DNA from: Sipunculus nudus
Lineage: Eukaryota; Annelida; Sipuncula; Golfingiida; Sipunculidae
NCBI GenBank assembly: GCA_026874595.1
Contig: CM049318.1
Location: 15,734,241-15,798,240 of the forward strand
Direction of reading: 5' to 3'
DNA: 64,000 bases
Shown: positions 25,660-37,319 of the stretch, in pieces
How positions within the stretch are numbered: the first letter of the stretch is position 1
How the letters are laid out: the number at the start of each line of letters is the position of its first letter
Position numbers and translations under genes: made by a program
Notes under the pieces: model-generated
What the model was told of the DNA's origin: nothing
Seen by the model: the letters and a program-made list of their open reading frames with translations, nothing else
The model's database searches: none

Positions 25660-25770
25660 TTCATAGGAGGCCACTGCGGGTGTCCCGAGGACTGCTCTGT
25701 GCTGATACAGTGCCTCACAGTCAGCGGTATACCAGGCGAAAGTCACTACCGAACACTACCAAAAATAGAC
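25660..25770 (+). repeat. Block inverted relative to copy 2
   Basis: The block around CAGTCAGCGGTATACCAGGCG (about 25716) has its reverse complement at about 48505-48600 (CGCCTGGTATACCACTGACT). The rest of intron 2 is collinear. This is either a local inversion or a short interspersed element inserted in opposite orientation. Confidence 0.5.
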
Positions 25771-26093
25771 ATTCACAAAACACCTTTATCGTAAGCATGG
25801 AACAGTCCCTTGATATTTATTTAGTATTTAAAGGACAAAGAATTAATGGAACGTAAGGTAGCAGAAAAAGAAAGAGAAGTACATAAATATGTAGATAAAT
25901 GGGGAAATACTGTCCATTTTAAATAACAGATGTTAAATCTGTGGATTGTCGTTGGAAGTGTCTTCGTGTTAAATGAGTGTATATAATTCTATCACTTTGT
26001 GTTGAACCATGTTTAGTTCACTTTGAGCTCGGTTTAATGATGGGACGTCGATGATGAAAGATTATGAAATATAAAAAAAACATTCTGAGGCAT

Positions 26094-26098
<5 letters not shown>

Positions 26099-26152
<54 letters not shown>
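26099..26152. repeat. (GA)n microsatellite
   Basis: Perfect GA run within intron 2 of paralogue 1; absent at the corresponding place in copy 2. Confidence 0.95.
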
Positions 26153-26156
<4 letters not shown>

Positions 26157-29100
26157 CAAAACACCTTTACAGCTAGATTCAACAATCACAAAACCTCATA
26201 AATATGGGAATTAGAAATTCTGAAAAGAACAAATCCCTACATTCCGACAAAAAACATGCAATCCATGCCTCTGAGAAAATTATCTTATCATATGCTATCC
26301 TCAAACTGCAACTCTAACGCAAATAATTTAATACTACGGAAATAGCGATGCCAACACCAAGCAAAACAACAAAGAACAACTTAACACCGAAGCGCTTCAT
26401 TAATATCAATTTACTATATTCTCAAGCAAACTCTGCTCAAGACTCGGTGACAATATCCGAAGCTGACCATCTACAAAGATAAATGACGTTGTACAATTTG
26501 ATCCTGACCTACGATAAACAAAGACCCCCACAACTGCTGTTCTAAGCAAACGACTCTATCAGGCTACACTACCGAAGACTGCCACGTGGTCTGTGATACG
26601 AAAAAAAAACTTAGTTTAATCCATTCTACATAAAACAGAAATACTATGGTCAGCCATCGAGAAATACAAACACACACACATATGTATCTAACATATTGTA
26701 TTTCTTCACCTCTAAATACTGCCATTCGCCTGAGAGAATCCCTCTTTTTAGTAACTGTTGAACTTCTCAATAGTTACGTTTGTGTAAGGATACAAATGTG
26801 AATTAGAAAATTACCTGGTATGTAAAAATGAATAAACATTACGGAAACATGGAAACATGACCCAAAAAGGCATTGAGATGATGAAAGGAAACCAAAGGCT
26901 ACTTCCCGTCAGCCATTCAATTTTTTTGCGCACATGGACTCACACGATTTATAATCTGATATCATTGCATTAGCGGTCACATTTGATTCCTTATGGATTC
27001 AAAATTTGATACCACAAATATAAACAAACTCCGATAATCGAAAATGTGGAGGGCATAATGTTTGTTCGTAAGATTCATAATGTTAAGATAATGCACACAT
27101 TATGGTTGGTTCCTGATGGGTACGAGAGTACACGACAGCCTGCCATGAGGATGAGGCATTATATAAAATCAGTGCAATTCCTAAAATTGTTCTTGAGGTA
27201 TCTTGCTGTAAAAATAAAGAAGAGCTGATTGACAGTAATATTAGATTTATAGCGTGTTTTAAACTGTCTAGCATAGAGAACAATCATCATATAAATCACC
27301 ACGCTAATAGTTCCAATGATTATTAGATAATACATAAAAATGAAAGCTAGCATCGTTGTATGTTTGCCATGTTGGGTTGCTGATGGTTCTAAACGTTTTA
27401 GCAGATTGGAGACCGATATTTAGAATTCACAACACTAGATTTAAAAGTGCATGAAATAATGTAAAAAATGACGGATGGACAGACAGCCTGACAGACAAAT
27501 GGTACTTAACTTAAGGCCAGAAGGGCTTAATTAATTGTGACATTAACGCTGACATGTGCCATCTTTTTCAATGTATTATTTTGTTTACAAAAGGTATCAA
27601 ACTTCAAAGAATATAGCTGTTAAAACAAGATTACTGTTCATATGTTCAATTTGATTCACAAACACAAATAAGTAAAGTTAATTCTTGGAATTAACGTCTC
27701 CCGCATTAGTCTTCAACAGTATATAATATCTAAAAAAATGAAATAAATCAAATTCCCAAAGACCTAAATTACTACTTGTGGCTATTTTATGTGACAATTA
27801 TGGTAATAGGAAGCTAGACTTTTATAAGCAACAAAGACTCCAGACATCTCATGTCATTTTAAAGATGCCAAGGATTACATTAATTTAGCACTTTGATTTC
27901 GCACATTGTAAATAACTCCTGGAGAAATTGCCACACTGTATTTCTTCAAACTATGGAATATAACTGAGATTCCAGTGTAAATGCAGTTAAGAGAGTATGG
28001 TTTGTCAGGTCCCTGTGTGCAAAAGGTTAACACACATTCCATTCCTAGTGATAAAATACCATAAGCAAATAGTGGACGCTCTTTAGAGAAAACTATGTAT
28101 AAACTAGGTGAATCATGTATATATGTGAGTAAAGTACATTTTATACATTTATATTTTATGCATCATTAATGAATTTACAAGAAATCAGCAATTGCATACT
28201 GACTAGTCATAAAATACCATGAGCTAGCTAAACAAGAAACAATGACCTTAAATGGATTATCATTTAACAGCAGAACTGTTGTCAACAAGAGCACAATCAC
28301 TGGATAAAAGAGAAAAATGAAGAATTTTTAATGTGTCTCAAATTTTATTTATGATCTGGTTTGCCCTGTTGATTTTCATTTGGTTCGCTGACAGGAAAAT
28401 ATGAAATGACAATGCACAATGTGAATTCTTATTTGTCCGTTGGATGTTTATTTTTGTGGAATTCGTGGGTAACCTTTATCCACGAAATGAAAAAATCACG
28501 ATCATTAGATTTATTATATAATTTGTTTTAAAGATCCTATGCATTGAGTTACGACATCATATTGGACCGCTGTCAGGTCCACGCTAAGACAAATGGTTCT
28601 GATTAATAAAAGGCAAAGAAAACGATATGTAGCCCATAAAATAAAATAAAAATACTTTTATTGTGAGGTAAAATATTCAGTTCCACCTCGGGGTGAGAAA
28701 ATAAATCAAGATTTCATCAGTGTGTGACTTACAAGTGACAGCTTGAAAGTGCCTCTGCACTTCACTCTCATATTATCGCGCTAAAAGTCCTAGGTAAAGG
28801 TCTTTTTGCCATGCCAATCTTAATTGATTGTTCTTTTGATAGAAGTAATACTTAAATAAAATAAACAACCGTTCGACAGAGTTAATCTAGATAGCCCAAG
28901 GCTGGGTGATGAGCATCGGTCAGCCGAGCACAATTATAAGCTGGAGCCAAGTCTTACTGTGACCTCGTTCCCGCTCACGTAAATCGAAAGGGGATACCTT
29001 CTGAAAAACGACATACCAACACCTAGTACCCGGACTTGCTCTCATTAAACTGGTTATACATTCAGATACGCATGGTTTCATTTGATAGAAACCAGGGAAT

Positions 29101-29504
29101 TATCCCTGATAAATCAATCGAGATGTATCCAAACATTTTTAGATAACTCAGTCATTTGTGTCATTGAGCCTATTGCTTGTACCGGCTGAAATTTGATTTA
29201 AATAGTAAAAAAAGCGTTAACGTTCAATGGATTTTTAAATTTTCTCGAAAAGAAAACACTGATCTTTGGCTTATTTTCAGGTCTGTTCACATGATAATTT
29301 TGATACAATGCATGACTGATCCATGAAAGTTTTAACCCAACAAATAGTGTTTTAGGTAAAAAATACGCAATTTTAAACCCACGATATTTTTTGAACCCAC
29401 AGTATTTGATTTTGATTTTCTTATTTATTAGTCCAAAAAGTCTAAAATGCTCCTGGGAAACAAGTTTTAAAGGGCAGAAAATGTTTAAAAATCATGAAAT
29501 ATAG

Positions 29505-29570
29505 GTTCTGTTACTGCAAGACAAACGACGGACAAAGAGAGATCACTATGGCCCCCGCCACTGGACCAAC
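29505..29570 (-). repeat. Dispersed repeat end
   Basis: GACAAACGACGGACAAAGAG followed by AGATCACTATGGC is the reverse complement of the start of the 61.7-kb array (CGATCACTCTTTGTCCGTCG). It is therefore the same repeat family in opposite orientation. Confidence 0.55.
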
Positions 29571-30612
29571 ATATTAATGATTAAGAAATAAATAATTAAT
29601 CATTTTCTACGCGCAGTTATCTTATCTATAATGTATTTTATTTTAATTCCGATCTCTGACATGATTACGTCTGGACTTTTACTAAAATGCTTATTTTCTT
29701 TTATATATGTAATACATACATACATGTGTATTCAATAATATGGGTTACATACAACGAAGGTATAGAGAAAAGATTGTAAGTATAACTGAATTATCTTTTC
29801 AATTAGTAACTGTATCGCTTTGAATAGAGTCTGTCAGCAGGGAGGACAAATAAGCTCAACAAAATGTCCCTTATGAGAATAACAGCCTAAAGTTTCAATG
29901 GAATCATAAATAGAATAAATGAAAAAAATTGAAGATACCGATTTGTTTTTGTATTAAACTGAATGATAACATATGATAAATAAATTAAATATGATCAATG
30001 ATCAAAAATAACATAGTTCTTTTTCTTGATTTAAAAGGAGGGGAAAAAGATTACCTGTTAGATTTAAAATATTTCCCTTTCATGTCACCTCAACACTCCA
30101 GAATATTTATCAAAAGGAGTCTTTAACCCTTAAGTAAATATGCTAACACACAAATCAGCAATGTAACAATCTAAGGAAAATACATAATCCCTCACCAGCT
30201 GACAGAGGTACATTAAGGTAATTTGACTTTGATTCATAAGTATGCAAACTTGTGGTCTTAGAGGCGAATCCACAGCCAAAATTTTCGAAAGACACATTTA
30301 ACAAAATTAGTATTAACATGTAACATAATTTTTTGTTAATATAAATAACATTCATAATCTATAAAAAATGTTTAAATTATTTATTTTCATAACTTTTTAT
30401 AATGCGAGTAAATTGTTATGAAATCTCCATCATAAGAGCATGCTTATATGCAGTAGAGGTAATGGGGTTGGGTGGGGAGGGGAGGGAGGGGAGAGAATTG
30501 GAAGCCATTATAAAATAGCAGTCATTACAAAAACAAAGATAACAAAATTGAATAAATCCGTGATACATATATGACAATTATTTGAAGGGAATTATGGTGA
30601 TTTAATAGATTT

Positions 30613-30614
<2 letters not shown>

Positions 30615-30659
<45 letters not shown>
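30615..30659. repeat. (TA)n microsatellite just inside intron 2 of paralogue 1
   Basis: A perfect (TA)22-class run beginning a few bases after the splice donor at 30667. Unspliced reading gives a (YI)n tail, which is an artefact. The matching position in paralogue 2 also carries (TA)n (52211-52258). Confidence 0.95.
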
Positions 30660-30662
<3 letters not shown>

Positions 30663-30667
30663 CGGAC

Positions 30668-31574
30668 CTTTGTATCAGTGCTGTGGACTTTCGCTCGACG
30701 CTTTTGAACCTCGGCCAAAATTGCTTGTACAGCTTGTACCGCATTCCATATTTCCCAGTGTGTTTCACAGTCACGTCTCGTAACTTTGTGGTACGGTGTG
30801 GTTGATATATATGTGTGATCCAATCATCTGCAAACCAGCCTCTGTAGATACGTGGATAGTGTACGCCAAATATCCTTATATGCGTTCGGTGAGTGAAATC
30901 ATACGTTAAAATTGCTGTATTTCCATATGTGTGAGTAGGTCCAACCACGCCAACATTTGGTGGTGTATAATTCCCAAGTTTCTCAATAAAACGCTCTGTC
31001 CATCCAGATGACGTGAACAAGGTATCGTCATTCACACGGTACAAATACTCGGCGCCATCAATGTAAGCCTCCATACAGGCATCGTTCTGTGCCCATGCAG
31101 GTTTCCCGGAGTGAGGCAACTTCAGCGTTCGTAGGAATATGTTCCTCGGAGGAGCGCATTTCTTCTGAACCACATTAGTAAACGCCTGATTGAACAGACT
31201 GTAACCTTTCATTGAGGAAAGAATCGGGTCATCAAAGTCGTAGGCTATGTAAAAATGATAGCTGTAACCCCGGCTTATAGTAGAGCAAAAAGAAGGTAAA
31301 AAAACACTAAATAACTCGGCTTGTGTCATGTCTTTTCTTACAGCATTAAGGATTGTCCCCCTGAAACATAAACCCATGCACACCGCGATTGATTTTGGAC
31401 CCAAACCTGTGTTCTGTTCATATTCATTGTTGTTGTCATTTGCATTTCCTGAATGTTTATCATGTGTGTTGAAATAGAGAAGGCAGTAAGCACACGTTGA
31501 AAAAACTGCAATGAGGACAAGTATCTTTCTCATTCCAAATTGCAGTAACGCTCTGGCTGCTCGAAAACCGAGTC
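30668..31574 (-). CDS. Glycosyltransferase-like paralogue 1, exon 2 (signal anchor and first GT-like domain)
   Basis: Middle exon, 907 nt. The acceptor is a long pyrimidine tract ending TTTTTTTCAG before 31574. The frame stays open from that acceptor, so the Met at 31533 is internal or secondary. With exon 1 the protein starts MASLIDHG. A hydrophobic segment (full-length residues ~25-42, ILVLIAVFSTCAYCLLYF) is a type II signal anchor, which suggests a Golgi location. The luminal domain has SIAVCMGLCFRGT, LPHSGKPAWAQNDA, YLYRVNDDTLF (NDDT at 189-192, a DxD-like site), NVGVVGPTHTYGNTAIL, and WFADDWITHIY (FADDW at 255-259). I read this as a GT-A-type glycosyltransferase domain of unknown specificity. 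The exon ends CAA AG|GTCCGT. Beyond that point the two paralogues share no reading frame, only (TA)n. The gene would otherwise stop after a meaningless (YI)n tail. Confidence 0.85.
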
Positions 31575-34479
31575 CTGAAAAAAAAAGAAAAAAGTTTCAT
31601 TATGTCGACTTCTGTAAGCTTACAAAAACAATGGGTCGGTCAAATAACATATCAAATTCAAACTTAATTTTAAACTTTGTTCAAATTAAACATATCATAC
31701 TCCAAATGAAAGGAAACATATGAATCAGTCGTGTTCATCAATTGTCAATCAACTAATTACATTCATAAATATTTGCTAGCTACTTGTGTCTGCGATTTTC
31801 CTGCATGAGTAACAGTTCTCAGTAAAATGCATATATTCGATTACCATCCGGTCACATATATGCAACCTCTACTTAAAGTAGCTATCAAATGATTTTCAGA
31901 TATAGTTGTTTAAAAATCAAAAGAAAAAAATAGCAAAGTCAAAGCTTTGTCGACATGAACCCGGAAGCATAAATAAAAACGGTCTACAAAGAACTGAAAT
32001 ATTCCGTTTAAGAATCTAGAGGACACCTTGAATTCGTTCTCAAACATAAAGCAGAATATCAATATATTACTGCAACGTGTTTATAAATGTTAATTATTCA
32101 CGACAAATATCATCAAACATTAATCAACTTCATGTCTTTCTGTAAACTGTTCTAAAGACGTTTCATTTTCAAATAAAAATTTCATCCTGATTGAATCGTA
32201 ACTATATTGTAATCCCACCTAATGCCACCAGCATGCCATCAATCTATGGAGGATAAAAAATACAAGATAAAAGAAAGCTAAAAAAGTCAGAGTAAAAGTA
32301 CAAAAGATAACGTTATATTTTTATAATAGTTAACCTTTCTTGACACATTGAGTTCATTTGCTTAGCGTCTTTTTCTCTATAGTATAGCGCAAACAGTTTT
32401 GAATAATCAAAATAGCTTTTTAAGGGGCTGTCTTTATTGTGCTGGAACAATGTGCAAAGGACGTATCCCCTACCATCAACTTTGATAATTGTTTTATTGA
32501 TGATTGTATACTTAATCTTAGATGGCTCGCATTTGCATATTTGCTATTAATTTTTTTTTATTTTGGGTGTTAATAAATATATTTGCACTTATATAATGTA
32601 AAAATGTTTTAAGTGAGCGCGTTTGCCTGAATGAACCAGAGCTAAAATTGTTACATGGCCCGGAGGAGACACAAAAGCCACATTAAGTTGCAATTATTAA
32701 TGAGGTAGGGTTCCTAAAGCATATTCCTTGCAATTTATTTGATTGTTTACTTTCCGAAGATAAACACCTATATAAAATAATTGTGCCATAATAAGGGCAC
32801 ATTATTTCTTGAAAAAAATAAAGGGTTATGCATTAAACTGGATGATACAGGATATTTAAGAAATTCAAATCAAGACCAAACTTCTCATTGTTAATAGGTT
32901 GAAAAATGAGAGAAAACTGGGGCTGCATGGTAGTATGATGGCCTGTTGAAGTTTTAGACAATTCAGTCATCCTTTAGAAACTGACTTTGAGTAAAGAAAA
33001 TACGAGTTTGACAGAATAGTCACGATTTGGATTTTTAAATAATTGTATTTCGGAAAGTAAGTAAATAAACTATTACAACTGCAACAGGTGACAAAGGCAA
33101 AGACCTACAGAACAAGGTGTTCTTTTATGAAAAGGAAATAAGAAGGAATCATGACCTTAAAAGAAAAGATTGTATTAATTTTTGTTAAGAGGGTCGTTCT
33201 TCCTATTAACATAAGTGTGTGCAGTGCCATTTGGAACGAACATGGAATGATAATTGAAGTGATTGGGGCGAATTTAATAAACCATCGAGTCTCCAAGGTC
33301 GAATAATATTAGTGAAACACGTTTCTCTTTGTACCTGTTATTGTTAATGAAGTACGATCCCATTCAAATGTATTTGCGATATGTCATTAAACTTTCCAAA
33401 TAATATTTCAGTTTCTTGAAGTCTATTTTTACATTGGATATGACATTCCACCAGCTGACAAGATCCTCCCTAAAAATTTGTACAGCTCCACATTCAAATA
33501 CTTGTGTATCATTTGACCCTTAATTTTCTAAGCCTCGTTATGTAATGTCCCAGCCTAGTATGGTTTGAAGGAGAAGATTAAAGAAAAGAATGCATTCAGA
33601 TAAGTAGCAAAACTGTGACATACATTAAAAGTAAGATAATAAGATTTCTTTCTAAATAACACTAAGATAACATGGGATGGGCTTAATCACGCAGTATATG
33701 GCAAAATCCTACCAAAAATGTATATTTTTCTCTGTAGTTTTTCCTGGTATTAAAATGGTTTGTTGTTACCTTAATACATATATGAAACAGTCTTTTGTTA
33801 TTACCTGTACTGATTTTGTACTAAACTTACTAAGCCCTTACTTACTTTTAGTCCAGTATGTTAATTTATGATGATTATTTGAGATGAACTGCCCCAGTTT
33901 AAGATTTTGTGCCATTCATATGCCTTTTATTCAAAATATTGCTTGTAACATCACACACACATTCATGTATATCCTATAAGCATAATAAATATATCTTATC
34001 TCCCTTTAAACTCACTGTAGGTCAGATTACAGTAGCGTATTTAATTAACAATCTTAACGGCGAAGAGTCAGATATTAGGATTTTTGAAGCGTAGGGCCGC
34101 CAAAATTTAGAAAAAAATAACAACTTAATGTTAGAGCTTAAATAAGCGTTGTTATGAATTGTAAATAAAGAGAAGGAAAACAAAGGTGAAAAACTGCCGT
34201 AAACAAGGGTGAAAGTGTGCGGCAAAAGAATTTGTAGGAACAGTCCAGACATCTGACTAGCTTCCTTTCATTTATTTGATAATATTGTTTCCCTTAGAGA
34301 ACAAGCTATTTCTAGGGAGCAATATATATATGGACAGAAATGAATAAATGAAATTCAATTTAACCAATGTTCCAATATTTCACGGCCAAAAGAGGAGATA
34401 ATGACTCAACACTATAACAGCTGCCTAAGACCCTAATGTTAGTTCTGGTGAAGCAAAAGGCACTATGGTTATATATGTT

Positions 34480-34522
<43 letters not shown>

Positions 34523-34624
34523 CGAGAGAGAGAGAGTGAGCGTGACAGAGATACAAAAACAGAGACGGGGGGGGGGGGGGGGGGAGAGCCCTTCATTCTA
34601 GCATAAAGAAACATTGCAACTTAC
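31575..34624 (-). other. Intron 1 of paralogue 1 (~3.05 kb)
   Basis: The donor G|GTAAGTT starts at 34624, and the acceptor AG is at 31576-31575. It splits a codon after its first base, as in paralogue 2. Apart from the microsatellite cluster near 34481-34584, I see no elements or other genes in it. Confidence 0.7.
34481..34584. repeat. Compound microsatellite (TA)n-(GA)n-poly(G)
   Basis: (TA)n at about 34481-34519, interrupted GA at 34520-34550, and about 17 G at 34567-34584. It lies within ~150 bp of the intron 1 donor. Paralogue 2 has a (CA)n/(TA)n tract at about 57330-57360 in the equivalent place. Confidence 0.9.
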
Positions 34625-34646
34625 CATGGTCTATCAAAGACGCCAT
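34625..34646 (-). CDS. Glycosyltransferase-like paralogue 1, exon 1 (start codon)
   Basis: A 22-nt coding exon, MASLIDH plus the first base of a Gly codon. The start AAGATGG fits the Kozak pattern and the donor is GTAAGT. Splicing to 31574 keeps the exon 2 frame open (…HGLGFRAARALLQFG then M of the longest frame). The same 22-nt exon with donor GTGAGT exists in paralogue 2, with five matching residues at the start (MASLI) and an in-frame join. An overlapping ATG ten bases upstream is out of frame with exon 2. Confidence 0.75.
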
Positions 34647-34900
34647 CTTGCTTCATAAAACCTCCCCTCATGCCTTTCTAGTGAACCAGCGCCATACATT
34701 TGGCACTTGTACTTGTTCACCCGATTCACAAAGGTAAAATAAGTGATCAGCTTTCATGAACAAACAAAGCTTTTTGTACTATTAAAACATATCCCAGATA
34801 AAGATAACACGTGATCCACTGGTAAAAAAGCAACAATAAATTTCAGATTCACCTCCCCTGAGCTTGATATGAATACAAACAGGCAAAATTGTATTTTAAA
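34647..34900 (-). promoter_or_regulatory. 5' UTR/proximal promoter region, paralogue 1
   Basis: Conserved with 57423-57690 upstream of paralogue 2: TGTATGGCGCT, AAAGGCAT and GAGGTT blocks near the start codon, and CACCTCCC with GATATGAATA further upstream. At 34695 an ATG opens a five-codon upstream frame ending in TAG. In paralogue 2 the equivalent ATG is in frame with the main start. No TATA box is obvious; the transcription start is unknown. Confidence 0.5.
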
Positions 34901-34970
34901 AGACAAGATATGTAAAACATTAACTTTTTAAATAAATACTTTTGACCTGAAATGTTTTTATTTTCTTATT

Positions 34971-35108
34971 GAAAAGCAGGGTTGAATTTCAATAACTAGG
35001 AGCCCTTGCTGATGAAAAGCAGAGTTGAATATCGATTACTAGGAGCCCTTGCTGTTTTTAAGCTCTTTGAATATCGATAACTAGGAGCCCTTGCTGTTTT
35101 TAAGCTCT
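34971..35108. repeat. Minisatellite, ~50-bp unit, about three copies
   Basis: The block TAACTAGGAGCCCTTGCTG (second copy TTACTAGG...) occurs near 34997, 35036 and 35080, preceded by TTGAATATCGAT-type sequence. Copy 2 has only a single related block near 57764 (GATATCAAGGAGCTCTTGTT). The expansion is specific to copy 1 and lies 330-460 bp upstream of the start codon. Confidence 0.75.
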
Positions 35109-36639
35109 AAGCACCATATCAGTATCATCTTTGCTTTAAATAGTCCATGTCCAAGATCCATATTTTTCTTCTGGAAAAATGTGATATTATTTAAAATACA
35201 AAATAAAATCATCTGTCGAGGTCTACGAATTATGGGTTGGCTCGCACTGTATAATAAAATCAATCAAGGTCATGGCTATGTATAACAATACTTATTTCCA
35301 AGCTAACGTCTCTTTAAAACATAGGTTTAAACATACAAAACATGTTTTGTAAGATATTTGGTACCATTTTGCAAAATAACTTCACTTGACAAAAATTTTA
35401 CCATATTATTGGCACCTATGCGAGGGTTAAGGGTTACAGGCTTCTCGTATGCTAATGCACATATTTCTACCGTTCAATTAAACCCTAGAGACTTAAAGCC
35501 AATGCAGTAAATATAACCTACTGAAGGGAACAATTTTCACTCATTTTATCTGCCTGTAGACCAAGATTATGTACTTGTAATATCTTATCAATGTTGCTCG
35601 CATTTAATTTGTCAAATATATAATTTTGGGAATTAAACTTTCAAATTTTATATTCCTTGGTTTTGTTTATGTAGCAGTTGTGGAATACCGCAATCTACAA
35701 TAGTATTTGTTTTGTATTATACTTTTACATATTATTTTACCTATCAACACAGATATAAAGACTACGGATATAGTCTGAAATTTAGTGGGTTGACCTTAAG
35801 CCCTCGAACGTTAAAGATTCATGGGTGCATGGCATACAATTAAATATTAGAAAATACAAAACTTTGAAAACAGTTATGTATCATTCAATTTAATGTTCTT
35901 CAGCTTGAAAATCCCAAAGCGTGCCATGAATGTTAAATGCTATTAAATCCACCCGATAGACTATTTGACTGCGTTGTTCCTTAGATTTTGAATAATATAT
36001 ATTGACTTTAATATATGCTGACACACGACACCAAGAAATCCCATTCTAATACTAACCCGCAATCAACACAATCGCCATCTTATTCCTATATATTATCCTT
36101 TCCTCGTGTATTATTTTTTAAAAAGATATGGTCAATCATAGATTTACTGGTCTCACCTAAGGTTGTTGGTATTTCTAGGGGTCATTTAGGTTATCTCCCT
36201 GTTTACAGAAACTAACGTTCATATCGGCATGTGAACTGATCAAATATTATAAAAGTTAAAGGTAAAACGAATGGGCCAAAGGTTGAATGAAAGAGGGATG
36301 TAGTGTAACGATAACTTCCTGGTTCTGATGATATATAACATTATTGTTAATGTATGACATTGGACGTTACACATTAACTTCTCAAGAGAAATGATTCATT
36401 GAAGAAAATGCCAAACATCTTGTCAAGAGTAATGTTCCATCGTAGAAATTGTTAAACATTAACTTAACATTAAATGATCCATTTTAGAAATGATTTCAGA
36501 ATACAGGTATCGGCCCATCATAATTTACCTTATTATTTGAATATTAGGCTTATTTGAATAATGTTTTTAATGTAAAAGTCAAATCATATATAAAATCATC
36601 ATTTTAATTTGAGCATGTGGATATGAAAACTCGTTATAT

Positions 36640-36835
36640 TTATGTTGCAGGCACAAACTAACTTCCTAAGTTTATCACGTGTGTCTCATATTTTGTTCAT
36701 TGTAATAAAGGCTTGCAAATAATAGTCCTGCAGATTTTTTTAGATACAGCCATAAATAAATGCAGCCATAAATGCATATAAAGAAAATTGCCTTCAGATA
36801 AACTGTTACATCTGTCACAAAATACAAGCCTAAAA

Positions 36836-36887
<52 letters not shown>

Positions 36888-37319
36888 AACTGTAATTGTA
36901 GTATGAAAACTGGATAATCAACCCAGTTTCTCACCATTTTTTCTCATTGAATCATATAATCTTATATTTTATGAATGTATAACACTTAGCTTCTATATTA
37001 TGTATTATTTATGTATATTACTCCTTGTGTCACAGGTGGCTGTTGTGTCAAATCTTTAACAAAAGTCTCCAGACATAATAAAAACAATAAATAGCATTTT
37101 GAATATTTGTTTATTGATACATTACTTTTATGTAATCTCTCTCTCTCTTCAGTGCACAATTTTGTCAAGTGTATGTGATACCCAACGTTTATAAAATATT
37201 TCATTTTACTGGTAAATCTGAAAAGAGTGCATGTGAAAACATGTGAATCAAAAATCAAATTCTTTCATTTTTTTTCAAATTCATTGTACGGTAAAAATTG
37301 TAGCTCTCTAGGAACCAGT
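36640..37319. other. Junction between duplication copies
   Basis: Spacer with a (TA)n run at 36839-36882 and no gene. The duplication breakpoint lies in this interval. I see no clean repeat at the junction that would explain unequal exchange, apart from the microsatellite. Confidence 0.5.

Larger units (their letters stand above)
25326..30667 (-). other. Intron 2 of paralogue 1 (~5.3 kb)
   Basis: Bounded by the donor AG|GTCCGTAAAT (30668/30667) and the acceptor TATTTCAG|A (25326/25325). It contains the (TA)n next to the donor, a (GA)n at about 26099-26152, a 110-bp block at about 25660-25770 that is inverted in paralogue 2, and a dispersed-repeat end at about 29505-29570. No other gene was seen. 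The intron is supported by phase agreement and by the same arrangement in paralogue 2, not by transcript data. Confidence 0.65.
22735..36635. repeat. Segmental duplication, copy 1 (~13.9 kb)
   Basis: This block is homologous, in the same order and orientation, to 37320-59475. Anchor pairs are: CAAAGCAG before a GGAAGAACGGACC-type box (22789 and 37372); AACTATTTGTGAAAT (23350 and 37827); the 3' UTR block AAATAAATAAACACATC (24292 and 46257); all three coding exons; AGTAAATATGCTAACACACA versus AGTAAATATACTAACAGACA (30133 and 51723); TCAAAGACGCCATCTTG (34634 and 57410); TTATTATTTGAATATTAGGC versus ...ATGAGGC (36530 and 59383). Divergence is high in introns and low in exons and 3' UTR, so the duplication is old. 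Confidence 0.85.

Noticed and set aside
30592-30667. C-terminal (YI)n tail of the longest frame at 30592-31533
   Set aside because: It is the translation of a (TA)n microsatellite beyond a conserved splice donor. The tail sequence and stop differ between the two paralogues, while everything before the donor is conserved.
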